Below the pieces are notes generated by a model. That model was not told the DNA's origin and did not search any database. It worked only from the letters and a program-made list of their open reading frames with translations. A stretch of 64,000 nt of DNA from contig JACLAT010000138.1 of the NCBI GenBank assembly GCA_018105865.1, positions 1-64,000 on the forward strand, given 5' to 3'. This DNA comes from Metaphire vulgaris (lineage: Eukaryota; Annelida; Clitellata; Crassiclitellata; Megascolecidae). Position 1 is the stretch's first letter; every line of letters begins with the position of its first letter. The translations under genes were made by a program, and so were the position numbers. Of this stretch, positions 11,351 through 22,561 are shown in pieces.

Positions 11351-12709
11351 GTAAGATGACTGTGCTTAGCAGTGAAGTGATGAGGTGTGGTTTTATCAAC
11401 AGCAGTGCACAGAGAAGTAATGAAATCTACAACTGTCTCTGTTACTGACTGCAGCTTCAACTGACCATCATGCATCCATCGTTTGTATGTGAAAAACCAC
11501 ATTAACTCTGATTAGCAAATTATTTTGAGCACACAAATTTTTATGTCTTCACAAGTGTCATGAAAGCAGATAAATAAGCTAATGAGACAAAAAGTATTAA
11601 TCTTATCCAAGTTTTGTTTAAGATGAGCAGTTTGAGACCTGTGTGAACCGTGTGACCAAACAAGCAGGCCGGAAACTCCATTCGACCATGTAGCGAGTTC
11701 AGTCAAAAGGACTTTGCTGTTAATGCTTGATTCTGAATGTTCATAATTACGGTAGCTCAAACAGACCAATGGACTCAACAAGAGAAATATGGCTCACATG
11801 ATAGAATCCATAATGACATATATTATGTGAAATGCATAGATGCTTAGATGTAGATCATGGAAGAGGGGAAAAAGATATTTGTACAAAACTTTTCAATGAA
11901 AAAGAATCAAGACACCAACATGAAGTTTTCACCATAGCTAGTACTTACCAAGCACTACAAGCCTGCAAAGTTTGAAAACTGTGAGTTACTGTCAACATGA
12001 ACATATATGGGTCATTGTGGGTACAAAAATATGTGACTGTGACTCAGAAGATGACGATAGTGGGTACAAGGTCTCATTATTGACAGAAATCCTGTCTGAA
12101 ATTGATGAATACATATATGTAGTTACATAAAGACACAACATACATAGTCTAACGTTTTGCTGATTCATGGTAATACCGGGCCAAATATCGGTGAAAAACT
12201 GGCTGTTATGGGATGTTTGGACATATGTAGAGTATGCTGTGTAGCATCTATGATAAAGATTAATAAACCATTCAACTCATCTGGAAAATATGTATGCACA
12301 TTGCAAATTTCAGCCTGATATCTCCCATGGTTCTCAAGATATTAAACTTCAAAAATCGTAAAACTTAACACGTAGCGTCGACTGCGATTAGCCTCGTACC
12401 TTCAAAATATCATATCTCTGAGAGTTTTTGACAAAAGAAGCTGAAAATTTCAAGAATTACTCAAATTGAGCTGTACCACAAGCCCTGCAAATGACATGAA
12501 GATGTGAGAGGGTGTGGTGAACACCTCTGGTTGAGTTGACATGGAATGACCTATCTGATAAAAGTTCAATGCTATGGTGGCACCTCTAAATGCTAACCAA
12601 TATGGCTGAAATTTAGTACAGAATACACTGATGACCAAAGGAACACATTACAAACCTAGCACAATTAATTTTTGAACATTTTAATTATTCCTATTGTTAG
12701 TGGACCACC

Positions 12710-12713
<4 letters not shown>

Positions 12714-12753
<40 letters not shown>
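12714..12753. repeat. (TA)n tract shared by E2 and E3
   Basis: About 20 TA units form the only sequence between the right end of E2 and the left end of E3. Confidence 0.95.
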
Positions 12754-12757
<4 letters not shown>

Positions 12758-13061
12758 TGTCCCTTAAATCAATGGTATAACAAATTTTTGTGATAAATGC
12801 GGTCTGACCCCATAAAATGGTTCAGTTCATGGAAAAACACTGTGTTGAAATTTGTTTTGAGTAATGAGACATTTAGAGGTTGCTCAAACACTAGAAAGTG
12901 TCCTTAACTAGATGCTCATTGCTCACTGTTGATGTTCAGTTGGAATGCATTGCCAAATCCTCATTTTGACCCATTAACAAACGTTTGAGGGCCTCTGGGT
13001 ATTGTTTTTGACTCTCAGCTATGACCTGTAGTACTGTAGGTACTGCAGCTGTTCTTCATTC

Positions 13062-14226
13062 CTAGTCAGACTGCCAGAGAACTGCTGAATCAACGCCTCG
13101 CTCTGTGTGGTCATTTGTGACTGCAATATTTTGAATGGTAGAAACAACTGCCTTGTATTCATCATTACTTTCCCACTCTGAAGTTGGTAGGCTCAAAAAG
13201 GTATGAGTTAATTTGAACTTAGCGAAAAATGACCTTGTGTTTTTCATCACGAAGTCAGCAAGTGACTTGTTTTCCAATGCAGGCAGTGTCATTTCGAAGA
13301 GTTTGACACGTTTGTGTGGAGAATCTTCACCATCAACTTGACACATGGCTGTAACCATGTTGTGCTTGACATCATTTGGTACATTGCTGTCAAAGAAGGC
13401 CAAGACGACCAACTTCTCTGAGAGGTACCACAAGTGATCTGCGAGCTTCCATCAGATTGTTCAAGAAATTGCTGGAATGACTGATTGGTATGTCAAGAGT
13501 GACTTCATAAGTGTAAGGTCCTTAAGAGGGGCTGCAACAGTGAACGGTGCCATGCATGACCCAAGCTTTTACGTATAGCACGCATAAAATATACACAGGC
13601 CATGCAGACCTTTCTTCTCTCGACCAGTGTGAGCGAACAGTGACCTAAACATCCACATACATTGAAGGCGTAGATGACTTTAGCCATCTAGCATGACTTG
13701 TGCATTGCACCAGGTGTGCAGAAATGCCATTCATGAAGTGGTGAAACACAGAGAAATATGAGTTATTTCCATCAGCTCACGGTAATCATCACGTGGTTGA
13801 GCCTCCGCCAGAGCTGATAATAAGAAACTCACTAATTTGTCTTTGCTGCTGGATATAGGGCCTATGAGATGCAGCTACAACGTCAGTCGACGAATCCTCA
13901 AATCAATCTTGAATAATGTGGGACCAATTGGATTGAAGTCTCTTAAAGAGAAGGATTTCAGGTGCTGAAGATGAACCCATTGCCTCAATGAAAGCAGCAC
14001 CAGTGTCCAGTTCCAATATATGGTGTCAACTTGCTAAGTGCAGAAGATAATGCCCAAGCAACTGTTCTAGTATTGCACAAGTTCCTAATTCAAGACCAGT
14101 GTTGCTGCTTGTCGTATCAAGGCACAATCCTTGCACGTTGTCAACAATTTGCCACAAATTGAGTGCTTCAAAGACTGCATTTGCTTGTGCAACTCCAGTT
14201 CCTGCAGGAATCTTTGGCGCTGCCAT
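13062..14226 (-). pseudogene. E3 putative transposase (DTTxSNTG ... NDxxERGV family)
   Basis: In order on the minus strand: IPAGTGVAQANAVFEAL, then VQGLCLDTTSSNTG followed by GTCAILEQLLGHYLLHLAS (14026-14226); frame-broken sequence with RSLFAHTGRE and GLHGLCIFYA; then YLSEKLVVLAFFD, SLADFVMKNTRSFF and VTNDHTERGVDSAV (13062-13433). I recognise these blocks, in this order, from a multi-copy unnamed protein family of invertebrates. D in CLDTT, H/C positions after LLHLA and E in ERGV are candidate catalytic acids; this is inference. Several frameshifts make the copy dead. Confidence 0.65.
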
Positions 14227-14899
14227 TTATAGATCCTGTATAAGGATGTATAATTGACAATATGGGAAATCTGTTTGCAATGAGAGAAAATATAGCTACT
14301 GGACAATTTACAGAATAAAAGTTACAACTCTGAAATAAAGAGAACGGTTCCCTATTGAGAGCTAAACATTGAATATCAGGAAAGGAGTAATTTTTTTCTT
14401 CCATTTTTGTGACTCTGAAGTGAGGACACTTTTTCCAAAAGACAAAGTCTTACTCTTGTTTTCTAAAATACTACTAGTAGTAAATAAGTCCAGAAAGTTT
14501 CAGCCCCCTAGCTATGATATTTCTGAAGTTATAGAGGTCTGAAGTTGTGAGAAATTTAAGCGGCTGCCGCGAAACGCCAAAAACGGCCTACCCCAGGTAC
14601 TATAAAAGTTGAGTATCTCAAACATTACTCAAGAGAGCAGGCTAAAATTTTGCAATCTTTCAGATGGATGTTTGGGGAGCATTTGTGACAAATTTCATAA
14701 TTTTTTGAGATGATCGAGCTGGAGCCATTGGTTGAATTGGCACGGAATGACTCAAATTTAATATTTCATGCAAACTTTGACCCATTTGAGCTACCTGTAA
14801 ACAGTGAAATTTTTTCTTCTAATTTTTTACTAAATGTTTTTTATCAGAATGGAACCATTTTCAAAGGTCAGATCTGATTTTTTTGAAAGTTGGTTTTTA

Positions 14900-15800
14900 A
14901 CCCTTTAACAGGGGAATAAAATTTTACAAACCCTCCCCAGTCTGGGTAATTAATTTTGGGTAAAGGCGTTTATATGAAAATGTAAACATATATAAGTTTT
15001 AAATTTACCGTATTTCAGGCTATATAGAAGCTAGAAAAATGAGGTTTGCGCCGTTGTTTAGCATTTTTATTGTTCTTTCTAACGATCCGTGCCAAAAAGA
15101 AAATTTTTGGGGTGGGGTCCACCCTACAGCCTAAAATAGGGCCCCTCCCCAAGGTTTTTTAAAAATTTTGTTCAAAGCTCAATAGCAAAACGTTTTCAGC
15201 GGTGACCCCCATAATGTGAGCGGCAAAGTTCTAGGCGGATATAATTGGAACAGAATAGTTCAAAAATTTTGAAGATCGGACCCAATTTGGGGTAGTTATC
15301 GCTTTTCAAACCCCAGAACTCATTGCTCGGAGAAATGAACATTTTGCGAAAATTTTTCAATCTGAAAAAGCGAACATCTCAGTATATTTCAGGCTATATA
15401 GAAGCTAAAAAGATGAGGTTTGCACCGTTGTTTAGCATTTTTATTGTTCTTTCTAACCATCCGTGCCCCAATAAATTTTTTGGGGTAGGGTCCACTCTAC
15501 AGCCTAAAATCGGACCCCCTCAAAAAAATTTTTTTCAAAGCTCAATAGCAAAATATTTTCAGCGGTGACCCCCCTAGTTTGAGCGACAAAGTTCTAGAAA
15601 AGTGTAATAGGAACAGAATAGTTCAAAAATTTTGAAGATCGGACCCAATTTGGCGAAGTTATCATTTTTCAAACCCTATAAATGTCTCTTTTCAAAGCCA
15701 ATAATCCAACTCTCGGTCGAATAAGGCCTATTTTCCTTGCTTAGGGTGGCAACACTAGGTAAAATCGAGCTACCATTTATCGAATGGATAGATACTAAAG
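14900..15800. mobile_element. Left arm of a TTAA-bounded inverted-repeat element
   Basis: It begins TTAACCCTTTAACAGGGG. The arm contains two tandem units of about 370 bp, each with TTTCAGGCTATATAGAAGCT, GTGGACCC-like and CAGCGGTGACCCCC words. An inverted counterpart lies at 17230-18157, ending GGGGTTAA. The TTAA border with a CCC start resembles piggyBac-type insertions; no transposase is present. Confidence 0.5.
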
Positions 15801-15954
15801 AGATATATAGCGTTGGACGTGTCTCAGCCGTTGTGCCCAAATAACGAAACGCTACGAAACTACACGTCTGAGCAACGTTGCGCCCAAATAGTGAACGGCG
15901 GCAGCCGACGTCGGAGCGACGTTGCGCCCACTTGAGAGGTTAAGGGACACCTAA

Positions 15955-15972
15955 TATATATATATAAATATA

Positions 15973-16011
<39 letters not shown>

Positions 16012-16045
16012 GTCGCAAGTGTCAAACATTCAGCAACGGTGCTCA

Positions 16046-16078
<33 letters not shown>
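15955..16078. repeat. (TA)n tracts between E3 and the Tigger-type element
   Basis: Two TA tracts flank a 40-bp spacer (CGTCGCAAGTGTCAAACATT, then CAGCAACGG and TCACTG). A diverged direct copy of the spacer lies just right of the Tigger-type element at about 17193-17243. Confidence 0.8.
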
Positions 16079-16081
<3 letters not shown>

Positions 16082-16919
16082 TAAAACCTCGCTATCTCGC
16101 CCCCGTTAAGCCGCCAAACCGCCTCTCGCCACGCGCGTTGGTCTGGAACGGATTTCCTGCCATGCATTCTACCTCAAAAGCCGCCACCCTCGCCTCGCGC
16201 CGCCATCAAGGCATTGGGTTTGGTCCTATGCAATTTGACCTCGTTAATCTCGCCATTGCCACAAACTCAGGTGCATTTCACTGTCAAAGCATCGCGTTAT
16301 GCTGTACAGGTACTATTAAGTACAGTATAACGAAAGCCGAGTTTTCACCCATGAAACCTCCCCGCCGCTTGCCAGTGGGAACAATTGCCAAGGGAAACAA
16401 TTAAATGGAAGACATCTGTCCACACCATCTCCCTAAATCAGTGTGGCTGGGGTCGGAATTCCTCAGAGTCAATTGCCCGCAACCAATAGGCAAGAGACGG
16501 AGAGGAGAGAGGCAGGGAAGAAGGGAGGGAGGGGGGAGAGAGAGACAGTGACAAGGTAGAGAGAGTCGCCGGAGAGAGAGGGGTCACCTGTGCAATTGTT
16601 TACGTTGTAATGCGGCCGTCCGCTGCTAATGGCGGGCACATTAAAGAGAAAGGCAAGAGCAGGAGAGGGAGATAAAGAGAGACAGAGGGAGAGGTAGAGG
16701 GAGAGAAAGAGATAAAGGAAGAGAGGAATACATTTTATTGCTGTTAAACGTATAGGGTGGAATCTATGCTTTAACTTCTCAAAGACAGGCTACTATTCAG
16801 GCTACTACTCCATAGGCTTACACGCCTTTTGAATAATTATTGTAACAATGCTGGTCCAAACGGTGCATTTGCTTATGGCTACACAATGCCGTGCTGTAGC
16901 CTACAGTGTTATGAATGGA

Positions 16920-16973
<54 letters not shown>

Positions 16974-17019
16974 ATATGGAGAAGAGAGAGGGAGGAGTGA
17001 GAGACAGGGAAGAAAGTAA

Positions 17020-17063
<44 letters not shown>

Positions 17064-17191
17064 TGTATACACAGTTCAACAATACTTTGTAATGGATTAC
17101 TCAACTGACTTGCCCCCGTTATGTCGCCACCCCCGCCCCTCGCCAAAATAGAACGCCGGACGGATATGGGCGGGATAACGGGGGTTTACTG
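16079..17191. mobile_element. Tigger/pogo-type non-autonomous element
   Basis: The ends CAGTAAAACCTCGCTATC and, from the right, CAGTAAACCCCCGTTATCC are inverted and flanked by TA on both sides, as for Tc1/mariner-class insertions. The CCTCGTTAT-type end is typical of pogo/Tigger elements. The interior has purine-rich (GAGAGG)n stretches near 16490-16720 and two long TA/TACA tracts, but no transposase. Confidence 0.7.
16917..17060. repeat. Two (TA)n tracts with TACATA interruptions
   Basis: TA-rich tracts at about 16917-16973 and 17022-17060 inside the Tigger-type element, separated by a GAGAGG-rich segment. Confidence 0.9.
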
Positions 17192-17229
17192 TATATACGG
17201 CACGCAACTTCAGCATCTGTTCTGCAACG

Positions 17230-18157
17230 GGGTTCACTGTATATAAACGTTCTAATGCAATAATTCGATTTGGTTGTTATCCATTCTGTAGATGGCAGCT
17301 CTTTTTTAGCTATTGTGCTCACTATAAGCTAGGAAAATAGGTTTTATTCAACAGGGGGCCGGATTTTGGCTTTGCAAAAGTGTCATTACAAGGGTTCGAA
17401 AAATGATAACTACCCCAAATTTGGTCCAATCTTCAAAATTTTTGACCTATTCTGTTCCAATTACACCCCTCTACAAATTTGCAGCTCACATAAGGGGGTC
17501 ACCACTGAAAATTTTGTGCTATTGAGCTTTGAAAGAAATTTTTTGGAGGGTGTCCGATTTTAGGCTGTAGAGTGGACCCTACCTCCAAAATTTACTTTGG
17601 CATGGATAGTTAGAAAGAACAATAAAAATGCTAAACAATGGTGCAAACCTCACTTCTTTAACTTCTATATAGCCTTAAATATACTGAAATGTAATTTGTT
17701 TAGCTTGAAAAATTTGCGAAAAAATTTTCTTTTCTCCGAGCAATGATTTCTAGGATTCGAACAATGATAACTATCCCAAATTGGGTCCAATTTTCAAAAT
17801 TTTTGAACTATTCTGTTCCAATTACACTCCTCTATAACTTTGCTGCTCACAAAAGTGGGGTCACCGTTGAAAATTTTTTCTATTGAGCTTTGAACAAAAT
17901 TTTGGGGTAGGGGTCCGATTTTAGGCTGTAGAGTGGACCCTAACCCCAAAAATTTTTTCATGGATGGTTAGAAAGAACTATAAAAATGCTAGACAACGGT
18001 GCAAACCTCATTTCTTTAGCTTCTATATAGCCTGAAATATAGTAAGATATAGTAAATTTAAAACGTATATGTTCACAGTTCATATGAACGCTTTTCCCCA
18101 AAATTAATTACCCCGAATGATGACGACTTTTAAAATTTAATTACACCATTAAGGGGT
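17230..18157. mobile_element. Right arm of a TTAA-bounded inverted-repeat element
   Basis: This is the inverted counterpart of 14900-15800. It holds two tandem units of about 360 bp (CTTCTATATAGCC at 17660 and again at 18022) and ends CCATTAAGGGGTTAA. The same family occurs at 31917-33878. Confidence 0.5.
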
Positions 18158-18364
18158 TAAAAAATTGTCAAATGTCAAGTTGTGGCTCTTATGTGGCACT
18201 GTGTCATGCACATCGGAACAAATTTTTAGCAAGGGTATAGATTTTATCTTGTCTTAAAAGTCCTGACAAGCAAATAAGGTCATCAGCCTTCCTTTAGGTT
18301 ATTTTAACCCCTCCTCCCGCCGACAAGCAAAAAAGGTCATCACCTTTCCTTTATCCATTATCTT

Positions 18365-18620
18365 CGAGTTGAGTTTCGTGTCCTGAGAGCAGTTACACTC
18401 TCTCTTATTGGTACCACTCCATCATATCTACCTTAGCCCAATCCCTGGTCGGCCGTCTTCGATCCTCAACCCAAGGCCTCCTGAGGTTTTGAGTCATTCC
18501 TCTAAAATGCTCTTGACCTTGGTATATGTGTGTGTATGTGTGATTTGGTAACTTCGGATTTTATGGCCCTCTTTCTTAAATTACTTAAAACTAATCTTTT
18601 TATAAATATCTAGTAATCAA
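18365..18620 (+). pseudogene. LINE C-terminal remnant
   Basis: With frame changes the plus strand reads AVTLSLIGTTPSYLP, then GRLRSSTQGLL and later ALFLKLLKTNLFI. This is the layout of the C-terminal end of L2/CR1-group LINE proteins (P-YL, LRSS, then F--LKT-LF). A (TG)n patch interrupts it. Confidence 0.5.
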
Positions 18621-18909
18621 AGCAGGAGCATTTCTGTGTGTTTCTTCAGAAGCAGTGCTGTACAAACATTCTGTTACAATACATTATATATTACTTATAT
18701 AAACAGCATCATAAACAATATTTACTAACTTACTTAAGTTTTGTGATTTCTGGTGTATTATTTAACTTTTATATTTAACTCAAATGAAATTTAGCTTATT
18801 GACATGATCTGATAATGACACAGAGTAAACAACACAAAAATTATTTGCTGCTGAAAGTAATAGACAGGATTTAAAACAAGACATTTATTCCATACAAAGT
18901 CATACAAAC

Positions 18910-19012
18910 CATGCCAACTCTTTTAAGGGCCAAATCATGTAGCTCCTCATGCAAAATCTTAACCTTCTGACAGGACAAACCCATTGGGTTCTTTAACACA
19001 ATATCTGGAATG
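18910..19012 (-). CDS. EIF2AK4: GCN2 exon 3, RWD domain helix region
   Basis: The acceptor TCTTGCAG is followed by one base that closes the split Ile codon and 34 codons beginning IPDIVLKNPMGLSCQKV. The aligned human block reads VPEIELKNAKGLSNESV, so the LKN and GLS positions are kept. The rest (LHEELHDLALKRVG) is the first long amphipathic helix of the RWD fold. The donor is ATG|GTTTGT, phase 0. The exon lies only about 100 bp from the left end of hAT A, so the insertion narrowly spares it and its acceptor. Confidence 0.92.
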
Positions 19013-19424
19013 CTGCAAGAAATAATAATAAATTATCAAGGGAAACCAAAAATAAACAATTCATCAGCAAGAAATGTTACTATTGTAACAGCAAAATAGA
19101 ACAGTACAAAGTGTAGAGCAGGGGTGTAAAGACTTTTTGGGCGGCGGGCCAAATGACACATCACCCATGTCCTCGCAGGCCAAATGCAAAAATAAATGGC
19201 ACTATTATTCTAAAATCAAAACTTTCTAAAAATCTAAAGTCAAATTACGAAAACATGAAAGGCTATTTGATCATTAACATTGATTACAACCTATTGTGAT
19301 AACTATGACAAACCAGATTCTAGTGTAGTCTAACAGAAACAGTTAAATTTCAAAATCCTTTAATGGCGAAGATCGAATTTGAAAACAAGTAAAGCTAGAT
19401 AACAGTTGATGTAGATGTGGAAGT

Positions 19425-19724
19425 TCAGTAGACATGGCATCGTTTATTTTCCACAAGTTTAGCAATGCCTGATTTTAAATCTGCAGTCAAAGCTATTCTC
19501 CAATTTGTCTGTAAATTTCCTTTGGACAGACATGATCTCAGTTTTGTCTTTAGTAGTGTGGATTTGCACCAGCCTTGCTCACATAAATAAGTGCTGGCAA
19601 AGAGAGATAACAGATTGCTGCTTGTTTTTTTTAAATTGGGAAAATGCTTCTTTTTGAAGTTGCTCATTGAAATCTTTAAACACTTTGCAAAAACTTTGAA
19701 AACATAAATATTTTCGCAGGCCAA
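19425..19724 (-). pseudogene. hAT transposase C-terminal remnant (hAT A)
   Basis: The minus strand contains HFPNLKKTSSNLLSLFASTY followed by LCEQGWCKSTLLKTKLRSCL. This matches the C-terminal dimerisation region of ZBED-like hAT transposases, where FGSTYLCEQ-type and NKSKLRSRL-type blocks are found. Stops and the missing catalytic part show it is dead. Confidence 0.75.
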
Positions 19725-19910
19725 CTAAAATCAGCCCGTGGGCCAAATTTGGCCCACAGGCATAGGCGCTGACTTCATAGGGGCAACGGAACATTTGCCC
19801 CAGTAACTGCCAAGGTAATGGGGCGAGGGTATAGTTTCGACCAAGTACTGCTTTGGTGTAAATTACTTGGAATGGAATCAATGGATGTGTAATGTTTAGC
19901 TGGTATTTTG

Positions 19911-20395
19911 CAGTGATGTGACGTCTCGAGACACTGTCTCATTTTGAGACAGTCTTGAGACAGTATTTTCAATGTCTTGGTCTTGGTCTTGCTGGCCAGT
20001 GTCTCGGTCTTGGCCTTGGTCTCGTCATTACTGTCTTGGTCTTGCGATTCAAGACCGAGACAGTGGGTTTTTCCACTGTTAGTAATAATGTTTTCTGTGG
20101 TAGATGTCTTCCAAATTATGGGGCTATACGAGATTGTCACTGCTGAAGCCATTCATAAATAATAAATAAATTAAAATGTTTGTATAAATGTTTCTATACC
20201 AAATTTTTGTAATTTTATGGCTAATGCTGATAAAAAAATGGGAATCATGTTTTGTCTGATTTCTTGATGTTTAAAATTACTGTCTTGGTCTTGAGCCCTA
20301 GTGTCTTGGTCTTGATACCTAATGTCTTGGTCTTGATGGTTAGTGTCTTGGTCTTGGTCTCAGTCTTGCCACTTACTGTCTTGGTAACATCATTG
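19911..20395. mobile_element. hAT MITE with GTCTTG repeats
   Basis: Ends CAGTGATGTGACGTC and, read inward, CAATGATGTTACCAAGAC, with GTATTTTG on the left and GTATTTTA on the right as target duplication. The interior is largely TGTCTTGGTCTTG direct repeats and GAGACA words. No coding capacity. Confidence 0.75.
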
Positions 20396-21270
20396 GTATT
20401 TTATGATTAGCTTGATAAATCCAAGCCAAGTATTATGTATAGTATGCCTAGCTAGCCTAGTCACTCTAGTTGTCAAATGTCATGTAATGTAAATTGTAAT
20501 GTAAACCGTAACCGACCGTGTAACCCTGTCGCCTGTCCCCATGTTCATTCACTTTCATCACTTTCCTCAAGTTTACCTACAAGTGAAATGGTAGGCTGGC
20601 ACTGGCAGGCTTTGTAATTTCTAACTAAATACTAAACACTGTTACTGTGATTTTAAAAAACAAAAACAAAAAATTGACGATGTATTAGCTGAAATATCAT
20701 AACTTAAATAAGATATATTGAGAGTACCCGTAGTAGAGTATAACTTATAACGTACTGTCTATTGATAGCATTGACTACTGATTGATTGATTTGCTGTTAC
20801 TAAGTCACCTAACTTTTCCCATATTTCACCCATAATAAAATCATTACATTGGCTTAAAATAATTGAACATATACAATATAAGATAATAACACTTACATAT
20901 AGCTCACTTCAGTCATCAAAACCTGTATACCTTAGATCACTATTAACTCCTCAGCCTCCTCGACCCACACGTTCATCATCTCATCTCACTCTGTCACTCC
21001 CGCTGAATCAGTCATCCCTATAAATTTGCAACTGTGCCTTCTCAATACGCTGCACCTGAACTTTGGAACTCCATCCAAGCTTCCCTCTGCAGACTTGGAC
21101 ACTTTCAAGCAATAAAATCTGAATCATCATTTCCCATAATCTCTGCATTATCTCCTCAAGTCTTCAGGTCTAAGCTTAAATCCTTCCTTTTTCTAAAATC
21201 ATTCCCTCAATAGCTGTAACAACCTAGCCTCACTGCCCTTTGGATGTTGACTATTGCCTGGCTGATCATA

Positions 21271-21854
21271 CAGTGCCGTTCATAAGTCTCGCATCACCCA
21301 CCTGAAAAAGCTATTTACGGCCTTTTCTTGGCTTGCCCTTTCAATCGGACGTCATAATTCCATATTATTATATACCAATTTGTTAGAAATTCAATTCTGC
21401 ACCCATTTCCGCAATCAATTTGTCTCTTTTATGAACTTTCCAACTGATTATTATGCAAAGAAGCGTTAGAGCCGGATTCTGCACAATACTGGATTCGAAG
21501 TCATCCAATGAACCTATGTCTTTCTCAACCAATTGAAGCATTAAATCCCACAGCCAATACCTGCATGACAATTCGGTTAGTCAATGTTTATTAGCCAATC
21601 ACTTTTTTAGCAATGAGTATTAATTCTGTGATGGTAACTGCAGAATTCGACTCTAATGCTTCCTTGCATAATAATCAATTGGAAAGTTCATAAAAGAGAC
21701 AAATTGATTGTGGAAATTGGTGCAGAATTGAATTTCCAACAAACTGGTATATAATAATAATATGGAATTATGACGTCAGATCGAAAGGACAAGTCAAGAA
21801 AAGGCCGTAAATAGCTTTTTCAGGTGGGTGATGCGAGACTTATGAACGGCACTG
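21271..21854. mobile_element. Mariner-type foldback MITE
   Basis: The ends CAGTGCCGTTCATAAGTC face each other and are flanked by TA. The inverted match extends over nearly both halves: CATCACCCACCTGAAAAAGC and, further in, AACTTTCCAACTGATTATTA recur inverted at 21640-21835. The whole element can fold into one long hairpin of about 290-bp arms. It sits in a LINE. Confidence 0.88.
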
Positions 21855-21923
21855 TATATCCTTCCCATAGCTATTTTAAGAAAGGCTGACCGCCTAAGAA
21901 TAAGCAGCTACTGTTGTGCTGCT

Positions 21924-22445
21924 CAGTGTGGTTTCAGTTAACTGTAACTGAAACTGAAATATCAGTTCACTGAAAAATAACCAATCAGTTAACTGTAACT
22001 GAAACTGAAAAATACCAATAACTATAACTGGAACTGAAAAATAAAGAACTGAAATAGTCAAAATAACTGAAAAATAAATGACAAACTTAAGAAATCAAAA
22101 ACCCAAAGAAAAGATCTTCCAGTGAACACAATGAAGCTCTCAATCTTCCAAAATCAGGGGTAATCTGTGCAGTTTAACTAGGGAAGCGGGATATTTGCAA
22201 TGTTGTAGCAATAACACCATGCAACGAGAGCTTAAAATTAAAGAGTAGAGTTATTGCGCAATAAGAAAAAGCATCAAAATTTCATTAATGTGTTCAATGG
22301 CAATTAACTGAAAATAACTGAAAAATAACTGAAACTGAAACTAAAAAATGACAAGAACTTGAACTGAAACTATAACTGGATAATAATTCAAATAACTTTA
22401 ACTGTAACTGAAACTGAAAAATAATCAAGAACTGAAACCACACTG
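21924..22445. mobile_element. hAT MITE with AACTGAAA repeats
   Basis: Ends CAGTGTGGTTTCAGTT and AACTGAAACCACACTG are inverted, with GTGCTGCT as 8-bp duplication at 21916-21923 and 22446-22453. The interior has many direct AACTGAAACTGAAA copies. It lies in the LINE 20790-22490. Confidence 0.9.
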
Positions 22446-22561
22446 GTGCTGCTTTCCAAGGCGCTATAGAAATCCACGAGATTTTACTTACTTTGTTGTC
22501 AATACAGATTCAGGGGCATTGACAAATTGCCAGTGCTACTTTGCTAGCCTAATACAATGTA

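Larger units (their letters stand above)
10123..12713. mobile_element. E2: TTAG-ended DNA transposon in a TA tract
   Basis: The left end reads TTAGTGGTCCAC and the right end, read inward, TTAGGGTGGTCCAC. TA tracts lie on both sides, and the right tract (12714-12753) is also the left tract of E3. The minus strand between about 10440 and 11350 carries decayed coding sequence. The right third (12040-12560) is non-coding and matches E1. It contains the short motif GGTCATTCCATGTCAAC (minus strand); E3 has a similar block near 14740. The coding order and non-coding block suggest a once autonomous element. Confidence 0.8.
12754..15954. mobile_element. E3: TTAG-ended DNA transposon in a TA tract
   Basis: The ends TTAGTGTCCCTTAA (left) and TTAGGTGTCCCTTAA (right, read inward) are inverted with a single-base indel, and TA tracts flank both. 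A decayed gene occupies the minus strand at 13062-14230. A non-coding block with a GGAATGACT-like motif follows near 14740, as in E1 and E2. The right part also contains one arm of a TTAA-bounded inverted-repeat element, which crosses the E3 boundary in an unexplained way. Confidence 0.8.
20790..22490 (+). pseudogene. L2-like LINE 3' end split by two MITEs
   Basis: The plus strand matches the minus-strand LINE at 45653-46240 in sequence and order, ending CCAAGGCGCTATAGAAATCC and a TTTAC-type tail. Joined across the two insertions, the LINE runs 20790-21270, 21857-21915 and 22454-22490. Only the last coding segment and the 3' UTR are present. Confidence 0.85.

Noticed and set aside
16829..17146. 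Open frames rich in Ile-Tyr
   Set aside because: Direct translation of TA repeats.
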